From contig CAJOFU010000006.1 in the NCBI GenBank assembly GCA_905233935.1, forward strand, positions 2,409-48,304: 45,896 bases of DNA, in the 5' to 3' direction. Each line of letters begins with the position of its first letter. Within the stretch, counting starts at the first letter, position 1. The position numbers were made by a program, and so were the translations under genes. This document shows, one piece after another, positions 25,374 through 33,898 of the stretch. The notes under the pieces were generated by a model, which saw nothing but the letters and a program-made list of their open reading frames with translations, searched no databases and was not told where the DNA came from. The stretch comes from Paludibacteraceae bacterium. Lineage in GTDB: Bacteria; Bacteroidota; Bacteroidia; Bacteroidales; Paludibacteraceae.

Positions 25374-26435
25374 ATGGCTTTTGCAATTGTAAATAACGTT
25401 TCAATCAGAGGCATCAGTGCCTGTGTGCCTGCACACATTGACGAAAACATCACCCTGCCGGTATTCAAGGAGGGCGAGGCTGAGCGCGTGATTGCCCAGA
25501 CCGGAATTGAGCGCAAGCACACCGTTGAACCCGGCACTACTGTGACCGATCTGTGTGCTGCTGCATTCGAGAAACTGATTGCAGACCTCGGTTGGGACAG
25601 GTCGTCGATTGAGATCCTCATCCTTGTATCTTCAGCGGGCGACTATATCACTCCACCGTCAGCTAACGTGCTACACGGAAGACTGGATCTGTCAGAGGAT
25701 TGCCTGTGCTACGACATTCGCCAAGGGTGTCCGGGCTGGGTTGTCGGCATGAGTACCATTGCCTCACTAATGATGACCGGCAACTACCATCGTGCCGTGT
25801 TGCTGTGCGGCGACTCATCCACGATCATGAAGTCACCATACGACAAGGAGACCCGTCCTCTGTTCGGTGATGCCGGAACAGCCACTGCATTGGAATATGA
25901 CGAGCAGGCAGCTCCCATGTACTTTGAGCACGGCTCAAGGGGCAAAGAATTCCAAGCCATCATGGCACATGACGGAGGTCTGCGTCATCCTGTCACCGCT
26001 CAATCGCTGGAATTTGTGGAGATAGCCGAGAACATAGTACGTCGTCCTATTGACAGCATGATGGACGGTATGAGCGTGTTCGGATTCGCCATATCCGTTG
26101 CGCCCAAGAGTCTGCGCGCACTGATGGAGAAGTTCGGCATAGAAGACTGTAATGTGGACACTTATCTGTTCCATCAGGCAAACATGTACCTGAACGAGAA
26201 GATCCGCAAAAAACTGAAACTGGATCCGGAGAAAGTACCATACAGCCTGAAAGATTATGGTAATACAGGTCCAGCCACTATCCCTCTGACGCTGGTTACA
26301 CAACGCCATGAGCAATACAGCACGACCCGTCAGCGGAGTGTGGCATGCGCGTTCGGCGTAGGTCTGGCGTGGGCAAGCATGTACTTTGAAACCGACAAAA
26401 TCATTTGTCCTGAAATACTATTATACCAAGCATGA
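25374..26435 (+). CDS. 3-oxoacyl-ACP synthase III (KAS III/FabH-like)
   Basis: A 353-residue thiolase-fold condensing enzyme with an intact triad: Cys119 in RQGCPGWVVG, His267 in YLFHQANMYLN and Asn297 in YGNTGPATIPL. KAS III enzymes extend an acyl-CoA or acyl-ACP starter with malonyl-ACP. Placement between two ACPs and a reductase suggests one dedicated condensation, such as acetoacetyl-ACP for a 3-hydroxybutyryl group, though substrate specificity cannot be read off. Related FabH-ACP-reductase sets are known in loci that decorate amino sugars with hydroxyacyl groups. Its stop overlaps the next start by 4 nt. Confidence 0.88.
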   Translation: MAFAIVNNVSIRGISACVPAHIDENITLPVFKEGEAERVIAQTGIERKHTVEPGTTVTDLCAAAFEKLIADLGWDRSSIEILILVSSAGDYITPPSANVLHGRLDLSEDCLCYDIRQGCPGWVVGMSTIASLMMTGNYHRAVLLCGDSSTIMKSPYDKETRPLFGDAGTATALEYDEQAAPMYFEHGSRGKEFQAIMAHDGGLRHPVTAQSLEFVEIAENIVRRPIDSMMDGMSVFGFAISVAPKSLRALMEKFGIEDCNVDTYLFHQANMYLNEKIRKKLKLDPEKVPYSLKDYGNTGPATIPLTLVTQRHEQYSTTRQRSVACAFGVGLAWASMYFETDKIICPEILLYQA

Positions 26436-26668
26436 ACAATTTAGAGAAATACAACAGCGTATTCTGCGATACACTGCAGATCACAGAGGATCAGTTGGCG
26501 TCAGCTCACTTCAAAGGGCTTCCGACATGGGATTCGGTCGGTCACATGACACTGCTGGCTGCTATTGAAGATGCCTTCGACATCTTTATTGAGCCGGAGG
26601 ACATGATGTCGCTGAGTTCGTACGAAGAAGGTAAAGAGATCGTTCGCAAATACGGAGTGGAATTATAA
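26432..26668 (+). CDS. Acyl carrier protein 2
   Basis: A 78-residue ACP with a conventional attachment site, TWDSVGHMTLLAAIEDAFDI, where Ser35 should carry phosphopantetheine. It overlaps the KAS III gene by 4 nt and the ligase gene by 1 nt (TAATG), so its production is probably coupled to both. It is the likely partner of the following AMP-forming ligase. Confidence 0.85.
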   Translation: MNNLEKYNSVFCDTLQITEDQLASAHFKGLPTWDSVGHMTLLAAIEDAFDIFIEPEDMMSLSSYEEGKEIVRKYGVEL

Positions 26669-28080
26669 TGTTTTTCAATCTACTGACATACGCAGACAAG
26701 ACGGCTATTCTGGCAGATAACGGAGAGCAGTTGACGTATCGGGAGTTATACCATGCATCCCAAGAGATAGCATCGCATATCCCTGCGGGCTCGTTTGTTT
26801 TCACGCTATGCGGAAACTGTCTGGGCGCAGCAACGGGGTATATTGCTCTGCTTGACAACCATATAGCCCAAGTGCTTCTGGATGCCGAAAAGGATATAGA
26901 GATTTTGCAGCAGTTGTCGGCATCCTATCTTCCGGATTTCTATTGGTTGCCAGAGCACCGCACTGAGGAGTTTGTACAAGCCGGATTGGCAGAAACGAAC
27001 AGCGAATGCACCTATAAGGGCTATTGTCTGCTTCGCAGAAACGGTCAGAAAGCACAGTCCGTTCACCCGGATCTGCTACTCTGCCTGACTACCTCCGGTT
27101 CAACCGGTTCGCCTAAGTTCGTACGGATCAGCGAGAGGAATCTGATGAGTAACACAGAAGCCATCGCCGAGTACCTGTCTATTGACGAGAACGAGCGTCC
27201 GATTACCTCGCTGCCCATGTACTACAGTTTTGGCATGTCGGTGCTGAACAGCAATCTGCTGAAAGGCGCGACCATCCTACTGACAGGTCAAACCGTTGTG
27301 CAGCGCGAATTCTGGACATTCCTCAAAGAGGCGAAAGCTACCTCGATAGCCGGTGTTCCCTATACGTACGAGACGCTCAAGGCTTTCCGTTTCTTCCGTA
27401 TGGATTTGCCTTACCTGCAAACGATGATACAAGCCGGTGGCAAACTGAATGCGGCGATTGTCAAAGAGTACGCCGAATATGCACAAGCCAAAGGCAAACG
27501 GTTCTTTGTCATGTACGGTCAGACGGAAGCATCACCCCGAATCAGTTATCTGCCGGCAGACAGGGCAATAGACAAATACAGCAGTATAGGTATTGCTGTT
27601 CCAGGCGGCAGAATGGCTGTGGTCAATGAAGACGGAGAGGAGATACAAACTGCGGAGACGGACGGTGAACTCATCTATTATGGTGAGAACGTGTGCATAG
27701 GATATGCCGAATGCCGCGACGATCTGCTGAAAGGCGATGAGAACCACGGTTGTCTGCACACTGGAGATATAGCCCGATTTGACGAAGAAGGATTCTTCTA
27801 CATCACAGGTCGGTTGAAACGTTTTGTTAAAGTCTGGGGTAATCGGTGTAACCTGGATGCCATCGAGCAACTGGTAAAAACGCTCACCACTGACTGCGCC
27901 TGTACAGGAATTGACAACCTGATAACGATATATGTAACCGACGCTAAATTCGAAGACTCTATCATTCGGTTGCTGACAACGAAGACAGGATTCAATCCGC
28001 AAGCATTTACTGTCAAAGTCGTTCCGACCATACCCAAAATGGAGTCAGGGAAGACTGATTATAAAAAACTTGCCGAATAA
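26668..28080 (+). CDS. AMP-forming acyl-CoA/acyl-ACP ligase
   Basis: A 470-residue adenylate-forming enzyme. A3 phosphate loop TTSGSTGSPKF (about 141-151), A5 MYGQTEASPR, A7/A8 LHTGDIARFDEEGFFYITGR followed by LKRFVKVWGNR, and A10 IPKMESGKTDYKKL with the catalytic Lys. It activates a carboxylic acid and passes it to CoA or, given the adjoining ACP gene, to phosphopantetheine. It may provide the starter for KAS III or load a free acid directly for transfer. The N-terminal third is shorter than in typical acyl-CoA synthetases. It is the last gene of the tightly coupled acyl cassette; 38 nt follow before the next gene. Confidence 0.87.
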   Translation: MFFNLLTYADKTAILADNGEQLTYRELYHASQEIASHIPAGSFVFTLCGNCLGAATGYIALLDNHIAQVLLDAEKDIEILQQLSASYLPDFYWLPEHRTEEFVQAGLAETNSECTYKGYCLLRRNGQKAQSVHPDLLLCLTTSGSTGSPKFVRISERNLMSNTEAIAEYLSIDENERPITSLPMYYSFGMSVLNSNLLKGATILLTGQTVVQREFWTFLKEAKATSIAGVPYTYETLKAFRFFRMDLPYLQTMIQAGGKLNAAIVKEYAEYAQAKGKRFFVMYGQTEASPRISYLPADRAIDKYSSIGIAVPGGRMAVVNEDGEEIQTAETDGELIYYGENVCIGYAECRDDLLKGDENHGCLHTGDIARFDEEGFFYITGRLKRFVKVWGNRCNLDAIEQLVKTLTTDCACTGIDNLITIYVTDAKFEDSIIRLLTTKTGFNPQAFTVKVVPTIPKMESGKTDYKKLAE

Positions 28081-28118
28081 ACAAAATCATTCATAATTGA
28101 TTAAACATAAACACCATA

Positions 28119-29207
28119 ATGAAACCACAAACAAATAGAGTTGCATATTTAGACATGCTCAAATGCTTGGGTATGTTCATCGTTGTACAAGGACATATTC
28201 ATCCTGATTACGGATGGTTTTCACTACCTATACACAGTTATGTTATTCCGCTTTATTTCCTTCTTTCCGGTTTAACATTTCGCAGGGAGAAATTCCCTAC
28301 ATTCGGAGCGTTTGCAGCCCATCGCGCAAAAACACTATTGCTCCCATACGCCATGTTCTCGGTACTAACATGGGCATTTTGGGCAGCATATAATACGGCT
28401 TTGCACAATCCGGTTGATTTGTGGGGTCCACTATTGCAAACACTGTTTGCTCAAGGCTCCGGCACGTTCCTGGTGCATAATGTGCCTCTTTGGTTTATAC
28501 CATGCTTGTTTGTGATAGAATCCATGTATTATTTCATCGACAAATTGTCCGTTCGGTGGAATGTAGTCGTATGCGTTGCATGTGCATTTATCGGTGTATG
28601 GATGATTACCGGAGCGTATTCAAACATCTTCAAGTTGCTCCCGTGGAGCATAGAAAGTGCATTCGCTGCTATTATATTTTATTGCACAGGCAATGTGCTA
28701 ACCAAATACCGTTCACTCAAACAAATAGAAGAAGCTATTGTTGCTAAAAAAGGTATTGCTATTGCAAGCATAGCCATTTTGACTCCGATATTGGTTTACT
28801 CGTCGTATTGGAACGGACACATATCGCTGGGTTCTGATCTGTTAGGACGTTCTCCTATATTGTTTTATATCAATGCTTTCATTGGTATTGTTACCATATT
28901 CCTTTTCTCTGTCCTTATCTGCAATATTAAATGGGACAGCAAATTATGGAAGTGGATAATAGATTACCACTTGTTCTTCGGTCGGAATAGTTTCTACATC
29001 ATGGCAACGCACGTTCCGGTTAAAGGAATAATAATGGTTGGCATAGCCGGTTTGTTGCATAAATCCGTCGGTTTCGTATCATATGACTACCTTTGCTGCG
29101 CCATTGTATTTGCGGTGACATGTGCAATATGTTCCGTATTAGCATTGCTTATCGGTAAACAAAAGCAAATCGATCACCAACTCATAGAGAAGTTGAGAAA
29201 CAAATAA
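28119..29207 (+). CDS. Membrane acyltransferase, acyltransferase-3 family
   Basis: A 362-residue membrane protein with about ten hydrophobic segments. The family start VAYLDMLKCLGMFIVVQGHI contains the conserved His, and PLYFLLSGLTFRREKF and the Arg-containing HRAKTLLLPYAMFSVLTW follow. It is a different protein from the acyltransferase at 23349. It may transfer an acyl group from the ACP cassette or acetyl to the polysaccharide at the membrane; the donor is inference. The A/T content rises from here to about 33280. Confidence 0.82.
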   Translation: MKPQTNRVAYLDMLKCLGMFIVVQGHIHPDYGWFSLPIHSYVIPLYFLLSGLTFRREKFPTFGAFAAHRAKTLLLPYAMFSVLTWAFWAAYNTALHNPVDLWGPLLQTLFAQGSGTFLVHNVPLWFIPCLFVIESMYYFIDKLSVRWNVVVCVACAFIGVWMITGAYSNIFKLLPWSIESAFAAIIFYCTGNVLTKYRSLKQIEEAIVAKKGIAIASIAILTPILVYSSYWNGHISLGSDLLGRSPILFYINAFIGIVTIFLFSVLICNIKWDSKLWKWIIDYHLFFGRNSFYIMATHVPVKGIIMVGIAGLLHKSVGFVSYDYLCCAIVFAVTCAICSVLALLIGKQKQIDHQLIEKLRNK

Positions 29208-29211
29208 CTTA

Positions 29212-30348
29212 ATGAAAACCAATATTCTCATATTAGGCGGAGGGTTACAAGCTTTATCTACCGCATATTCGCTCTGGAAAGAGGGAATTCATGCAGTGTG
29301 TATGGCTAAAGATGTGGAAGAGATACGTCAGTCCCGATTCATCAAGCATTTCTATCCGATCCAAACAGGGAAGATATTTGACCAGCTTACTGTTATTATA
29401 CAATCCGAACAGATCGGTCTGATTATTCCGATGAGCGATTATATGTCGGAATTGGTCAGCAAACATAAGGAAGAACTTGAATCAGAATATAATTGTCATG
29501 TTCCTGTTCCTGATTATGAGGTATTCATCCAAGGTGCGGATAAAGAAAAGTTTATGGCATTTTGCGAGCAGAATGGTTTTCCTCATCCACGGACAAGAGC
29601 ACATGATGAATCAAATATTGAAGATGCAGCCCAGTATGTTCAATTCCCGGCACTGATTAAGCCAAACCGTTCAGTAGGAGCACGAGGTATTAAACTGGTG
29701 CATTCGCTTGATGAATTAAGACGCGACTACCCTATCATTCATGAAAAATATGGCGATGCCACATTACAGGAATACATTGACTCCAAGGATGCTCCGTACT
29801 ATAACGTCATGCTCTATCGCTCGAAAAGCGGGAAAATAACAGGCTCAGCTATCATAGAGATTCTGCGTTTCTATCCCATCAAAGGTGGCAGCAGTTCATT
29901 ATGCAGAACAATAGAAGAGCCGGAACTGATGGCTGAATGCGAGAAGGTTTTGCACACACTGAACTGGGTGGGAATGGCAGATTTCGATGTTCTGAAAGCC
30001 CCAAACGGTGAATATAAAATTATCGAGATCAACCCTCGCGTACCTGCATCGCTACGCGCGGCAGACATAGCCGGAGTCAACTTCCCTATGATTATGTTGA
30101 GCGATTTATGCGGCTCACCACTACCGACTCAATCATATAAGGAAAACATGTATTTGCGCTATCTCGGGCTGGATCTGATGTGGTTTATCAGTTCACCGAA
30201 ACGGTTTACTGCTAAACCAAACTGGTTGCTGTCTATAGGTCGAAAAACCTATTATCAAGACATCTATGCATCCGATCCATCAACATGGTTCTCGTGGTTA
30301 ATCAACGGCTTTAAACGTTTCCTACAAAAACGCAAACATATACAATGA
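29212..30348 (+). CDS. ATP-grasp ligase (carbamoyl-phosphate synthase/D-Ala-D-Ala ligase fold)
   Basis: A 378-residue protein with a Rossmann-like preATP-grasp part (TNILILGGGLQALSTAYSLW), ATP-binding segments FPALIKPNRSVGARGIKLVH and ATLQEYIDSKDAPYYNVMLY, and the metal-binding IIEINPRVPASLRAADIAGV. ATP-grasp enzymes activate a carboxylate as acyl phosphate and join it to an amine or thiol. The acceptor is unknown. The gene overlaps the following NodB-like deacetylase gene by 4 nt, so the two probably work together: deacetylation could expose an amine for ligation. This is inference. It is not closely similar to the TupA-like protein at 18481. Confidence 0.82.
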   Translation: MKTNILILGGGLQALSTAYSLWKEGIHAVCMAKDVEEIRQSRFIKHFYPIQTGKIFDQLTVIIQSEQIGLIIPMSDYMSELVSKHKEELESEYNCHVPVPDYEVFIQGADKEKFMAFCEQNGFPHPRTRAHDESNIEDAAQYVQFPALIKPNRSVGARGIKLVHSLDELRRDYPIIHEKYGDATLQEYIDSKDAPYYNVMLYRSKSGKITGSAIIEILRFYPIKGGSSSLCRTIEEPELMAECEKVLHTLNWVGMADFDVLKAPNGEYKIIEINPRVPASLRAADIAGVNFPMIMLSDLCGSPLPTQSYKENMYLRYLGLDLMWFISSPKRFTAKPNWLLSIGRKTYYQDIYASDPSTWFSWLINGFKRFLQKRKHIQ

Positions 30349-31226
30349 ACATCTTAACGTTTGACATAGAAGAATGGGCTCTTGAGGCGGGACGTAACGG
30401 AGGTATGCGTCAAGACAAGATAGCGGAGTATGACCGACTGTTAGACCAACTGCTGGAAGTATTGTCATCCCGCGAGTTGCATGCCACTTGTTTTTGTACC
30501 GGCATGATGGCAACAACATATCCGCAAATACTGCATCATCTGGCAAAGGAAGGGCACGAGATAGCATGTCACTCCAATGTACATACTTGGTGCAATAAGA
30601 TGTCGCGCGAACAAATGAAAGAAGATACGCATGCTGCGGTAGATGCTTTGGAGCAATGTATCGGAGAAAAGGTTAAAGGCTACCGTGCACCGGCATTCTC
30701 TATTACAGAAAAGAATCCATACGCATTTGAGATTTTGGCACAAAACGGCATAGAGTTCGATTCTTCCATCTTTCCGGCGAGCAGAGACTTTGGCGGATTT
30801 CCATCTTTCGGATACGAGGTTCCCACACGCGTGCAATACAACGGCATTGAGATCAAAGAATACCCTATTCCCCTATTACACCTCGGCAAGTGGAAGACTG
30901 CCTATTCGGGCGGAGGATATTTTCGATTGTTCCCGTACAGTCTGATTCGTAGAATAATGAACAAGTCAGATTATGCGATGACATATTTCCATATTAATGA
31001 TTTGATTACGGAGCCTAAAAAACTGATGACTCGCGAAGCTTACGAAGCATATTTCAAGGAACCTGGCACGCTGATTAATCGCTATAAGCGCTTCATCAAA
31101 AGCAATATCGGCACAGGTGATGCAATGGCGAAACTTACACGGCTACTAAAACAAAATGACTTTATAAACATTACTCAGGCTGATAAAAATATCAATTGGG
31201 ACAAAGCACCTGTTAAGAAGTTATAG
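30345..31226 (+). CDS. NodB-type polysaccharide deacetylase
   Basis: A 293-residue protein of the NodB homology family in its FDIEEW variant (Asp7), with the metal-binding HxxxH as His76 and His80 in ACHSNVHTW, then GYRAPAFSI, and a C-terminal extension with TYFHINDL similar to the DUF3473 group. No signal peptide is present, so the enzyme is likely cytoplasmic and acts on a precursor rather than on exported polymer. Its start overlaps the ATP-grasp gene by 4 nt. Confidence 0.84.
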   Translation: MNILTFDIEEWALEAGRNGGMRQDKIAEYDRLLDQLLEVLSSRELHATCFCTGMMATTYPQILHHLAKEGHEIACHSNVHTWCNKMSREQMKEDTHAAVDALEQCIGEKVKGYRAPAFSITEKNPYAFEILAQNGIEFDSSIFPASRDFGGFPSFGYEVPTRVQYNGIEIKEYPIPLLHLGKWKTAYSGGGYFRLFPYSLIRRIMNKSDYAMTYFHINDLITEPKKLMTREAYEAYFKEPGTLINRYKRFIKSNIGTGDAMAKLTRLLKQNDFINITQADKNINWDKAPVKKL

Positions 31227-31242
31227 TAAACAAACGGACGAA

Positions 31243-31647
31243 ATGAAATTGAAAACTTTCATAGTATTATTCCTTACATTTTGTTCCACAGGGTATGTGT
31301 TGGCGCAAAACTACATTTTTGTACTACTACATTCCGGAGAAACAATTTACTATAAATTGGAAGACAATCCCACCATAACATATTCATCAACAGAATTAAA
31401 CATACATACAGGAAAAAATTCGCCAAAGAGTATTCCGATTCATGATGTCAAAGAAATACGATACACAGCTCCCAAAAACATCTCCGTTTCGGATGGCATA
31501 CAAACAGGACATATTGCCGTATATTCAGCATTCGGATATTACATTACTATAATCAAAGAATTTGAAGATATATACAAACTGAATTTACCGATGGGTGTTT
31601 ACATCCTTCAATCAAAAGATTCATCCAAAAAAGTATTATTGCAATGA
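31243..31647 (+). CDS. Small secreted protein with a type IX secretion-like C-terminal domain
   Basis: A 134-residue protein with a signal peptide (KLKTFIVLFLTFCSTGYVLA), a short beta-rich body (FVLLHSGETIYYKLEDNP to IPIHDVKEIRYT) and an end that follows the pattern of a T9SS sorting domain: GHIAVYSAFGYYITIIKE, then LNLPMGVYILQSKDSSKKVL. There is almost no cargo domain between signal and tail. The stop overlaps the start of the next secreted-protein gene by 4 nt. I do not recognise a specific function. Confidence 0.7.
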   Translation: MKLKTFIVLFLTFCSTGYVLAQNYIFVLLHSGETIYYKLEDNPTITYSSTELNIHTGKNSPKSIPIHDVKEIRYTAPKNISVSDGIQTGHIAVYSAFGYYITIIKEFEDIYKLNLPMGVYILQSKDSSKKVLLQ

Positions 31648-33278
31648 CACGCCGTTATCTAAACATATTATTCATTGTTATCCTCTGCACTCCCCTCATA
31701 GTCGCAGATGAATATACAACTCTTATCCATCATAAAGACGGACGAGTATTTGCCATTGCATCTACTCAAATAGATTCGATTACTCATACGGATAGAATTG
31801 ATGATTCATATTATAATTTGACAGATTCTATCGTTCAACCACCCTATATGCACGCTATCCTTTCAGTTCTGCACAAAGTTGCCTCCGGCGTTCCAAATTC
31901 TCTTCTTTGCTCCGAAGAGAGTATGGATTCAATATTCACTCAAAATGCCAGATTTGATCGTGAAGGTGAGCCTTGGACACACCCTGCTATGTTTTCGTTC
32001 ATTGATGATGATGTAATAGATGAATTTATTCCATCCAGTTATCCGCCCCAACGAATATCATACTCCGACAAAAAAGTAGGTGGCTACTACTCCTTACTCT
32101 ATCCAATGATACGATCTCTGGAAGTAAAACATAATATTTCCTTGTCATGCGGATTAGCCACTGAAGGTCATCGTATTGGTCTGACCCGATACTGGTCAGA
32201 ATCAGACGAATGTGCCATCAACGACAATGGACGACTATTGAAACAATTACTTGAACATACAAGTTGGGAATGTCTATGCCACTCCATGACAGCGCGCATC
32301 TCGCCTGACGGGAGCATGTACGTTGTGGATAGCCTGAATTCAGAAGATGCAAAAAACATTTTGAGCAATGGAAAATGGAACGGAGACTATTCCTTCTACA
32401 CCGCCGGGGTCTATGACAGGGACACAAAGAAAAACTACACCATTTCAAGAGACCATACAACGTGGATAGAAACTCCGCTAAAATATATCCAGCCCTATTA
32501 TTATGACAGAAAGACAGATAAATGGGAATATAATGAGAGTTATCCTCTTGATTACCAATTAGGAGAATGGAAGCGCAGGGCTACAGCCTTAGGCTTTACA
32601 TACCCCGACATTATGGTATGCTGGGGATCAACTGCTTCCGGAAGGATGTTTAACAAAGCGCGACAATATATCACCAACTCTATCGGCTCCAATACGAATA
32701 ATGGCGTTAACAATGTGCCTTTATCGGCATCAATTCACAGAATAAGTACTATATCCGGCAACGACAACGCTTTTGACAAAAGGAGTTTTGAAACACTCAA
32801 ATCAGCTGTGGACAACGCAATCAAAACAAACGGTTGGATTGTTTTCAAAAGTCACTTCTATCTAATCAATTACTACAACGGTTACTTGGACGGAGTGTCA
32901 TACCCGGAAAAGGAAGAAGACTATAATCCCGAATGGATTAACCCATTGACAACCGAAGAGCTACAAAGCATGGATGAAGACAACTATTGGGATAACCCGC
33001 CTGCCAGATTAGGGATTAACAATTGGGGAGAATGGCATCCCGCTAAAGGTACTCAACTTTGGGGAACATACCAAATTCTTGAATACGCTATCGAAAAGCA
33101 GTTGCAAAACGTCAGTCCATCCGAAGCATTCAACATAATGGGAAATAAAGTCAATATCGGCGTTTATCGCGAATACGGACTTTATACAAAAGAAAAAAAT
33201 ATGGACATCAGACCTATCGACAAATGTTATTTCATTGTCGGAGCGGATGGAAGTATCAAATATCACTCGGAAAAATAG
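31644..33278 (+). CDS. Secreted protein, distant polysaccharide-deacetylase-like
   Basis: A 544-residue protein with a signal peptide (YLNILFIVILCTPLIVA) and a short beta segment (TTLIHHKDGRVFAIASTQID). The rest resembles NodB-fold deacetylases: AMFSFIDDDVIDEF as the Asp-Asp motif, LLKQLLEHTSWECLCHSMTA as the usual place of the metal His motif (here only one His, HSMTA instead of HxxxH), and NGWIVFKSHFYLINYY near the end. The incomplete metal site means catalysis is uncertain. Being exported and cotranscribed with polysaccharide genes, it may modify or bind the polymer outside the inner membrane. Confidence 0.55.
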   Translation: MTRRYLNILFIVILCTPLIVADEYTTLIHHKDGRVFAIASTQIDSITHTDRIDDSYYNLTDSIVQPPYMHAILSVLHKVASGVPNSLLCSEESMDSIFTQNARFDREGEPWTHPAMFSFIDDDVIDEFIPSSYPPQRISYSDKKVGGYYSLLYPMIRSLEVKHNISLSCGLATEGHRIGLTRYWSESDECAINDNGRLLKQLLEHTSWECLCHSMTARISPDGSMYVVDSLNSEDAKNILSNGKWNGDYSFYTAGVYDRDTKKNYTISRDHTTWIETPLKYIQPYYYDRKTDKWEYNESYPLDYQLGEWKRRATALGFTYPDIMVCWGSTASGRMFNKARQYITNSIGSNTNNGVNNVPLSASIHRISTISGNDNAFDKRSFETLKSAVDNAIKTNGWIVFKSHFYLINYYNGYLDGVSYPEKEEDYNPEWINPLTTEELQSMDEDNYWDNPPARLGINNWGEWHPAKGTQLWGTYQILEYAIEKQLQNVSPSEAFNIMGNKVNIGVYREYGLYTKEKNMDIRPIDKCYFIVGADGSIKYHSEK

Positions 33279-33285
33279 TATCGCT

Positions 33286-33894
33286 ATGTACGCACATTGT
33301 TTGAAACGCATATTTGATTTCACGATAGCATTGATTGCTATCCTGTGCCTGAGTCCGCTGCTGATTGTGGTGACTATATGGCTGCATTTCGCCAACAAAG
33401 GTGCAGGTGCATTCTTCACCCAAGAGCGTCCGGGCAAAGACGAGAAGATCTTCCGCGTCATCAAGTTCAAGTCGATGACCGACGAGCGGGATGCAGACGG
33501 CAAACTGCTGCCCGATGCCGAACGACTGACTAAGATAGGCAATCTTATCCGCAAGCTGTCGATTGACGAGTTGCCGCAACTGTTCAACGTGCTCAAAGGC
33601 GACATGGCACTGATCGGTCCCCGACCGCTGCTGGTGAAATATCTGCCGCTGTACTCGCCCGAGCAGCACCGCAGACATGAGGTGCGTCCGGGTATAACCG
33701 GTTGGGCACAGGTCAACGGACGCAATGCCATCACGCATACCAAGAAGTTCGAATACGACGTGTGGTACGTGGATCATCTGACCATGGTGCTGGATATCAA
33801 GATCATCTTCATGACCATCCACAATGTGCTGCGTCACAAAGACATATCGCACGAAGGCGTAGCTACGGCGGAGTCGTTTAACGGACATAACTAA
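33286..33894 (+). CDS. Phosphoglycosyl transferase, PglC-type (initiating enzyme)
   Basis: A 202-residue monotopic sugar transferase. It has the membrane segment FDFTIALIAILCLSPLLIVV, FFTQERPGKDEKIFRVIKFK with the catalytic Asp/Glu region, KLSIDELPQLFNVLKGDMAL, IGPRPLLVKYLPLY and RPGITGWAQVNGRNAITHTK. It transfers a sugar phosphate from a UDP-sugar to undecaprenyl phosphate. Its small PglC-like form and the neighbouring PglE and PglF homologues point to a diacetylbacillosamine-like first sugar. ATG 33286 fits the family start and leaves a 7-nt gap to the preceding gene; longer starts overlap it. G+C content rises again from here. Confidence 0.88.
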   Translation: MYAHCLKRIFDFTIALIAILCLSPLLIVVTIWLHFANKGAGAFFTQERPGKDEKIFRVIKFKSMTDERDADGKLLPDAERLTKIGNLIRKLSIDELPQLFNVLKGDMALIGPRPLLVKYLPLYSPEQHRRHEVRPGITGWAQVNGRNAITHTKKFEYDVWYVDHLTMVLDIKIIFMTIHNVLRHKDISHEGVATAESFNGHN

Positions 33895-33898
33895 ATAC

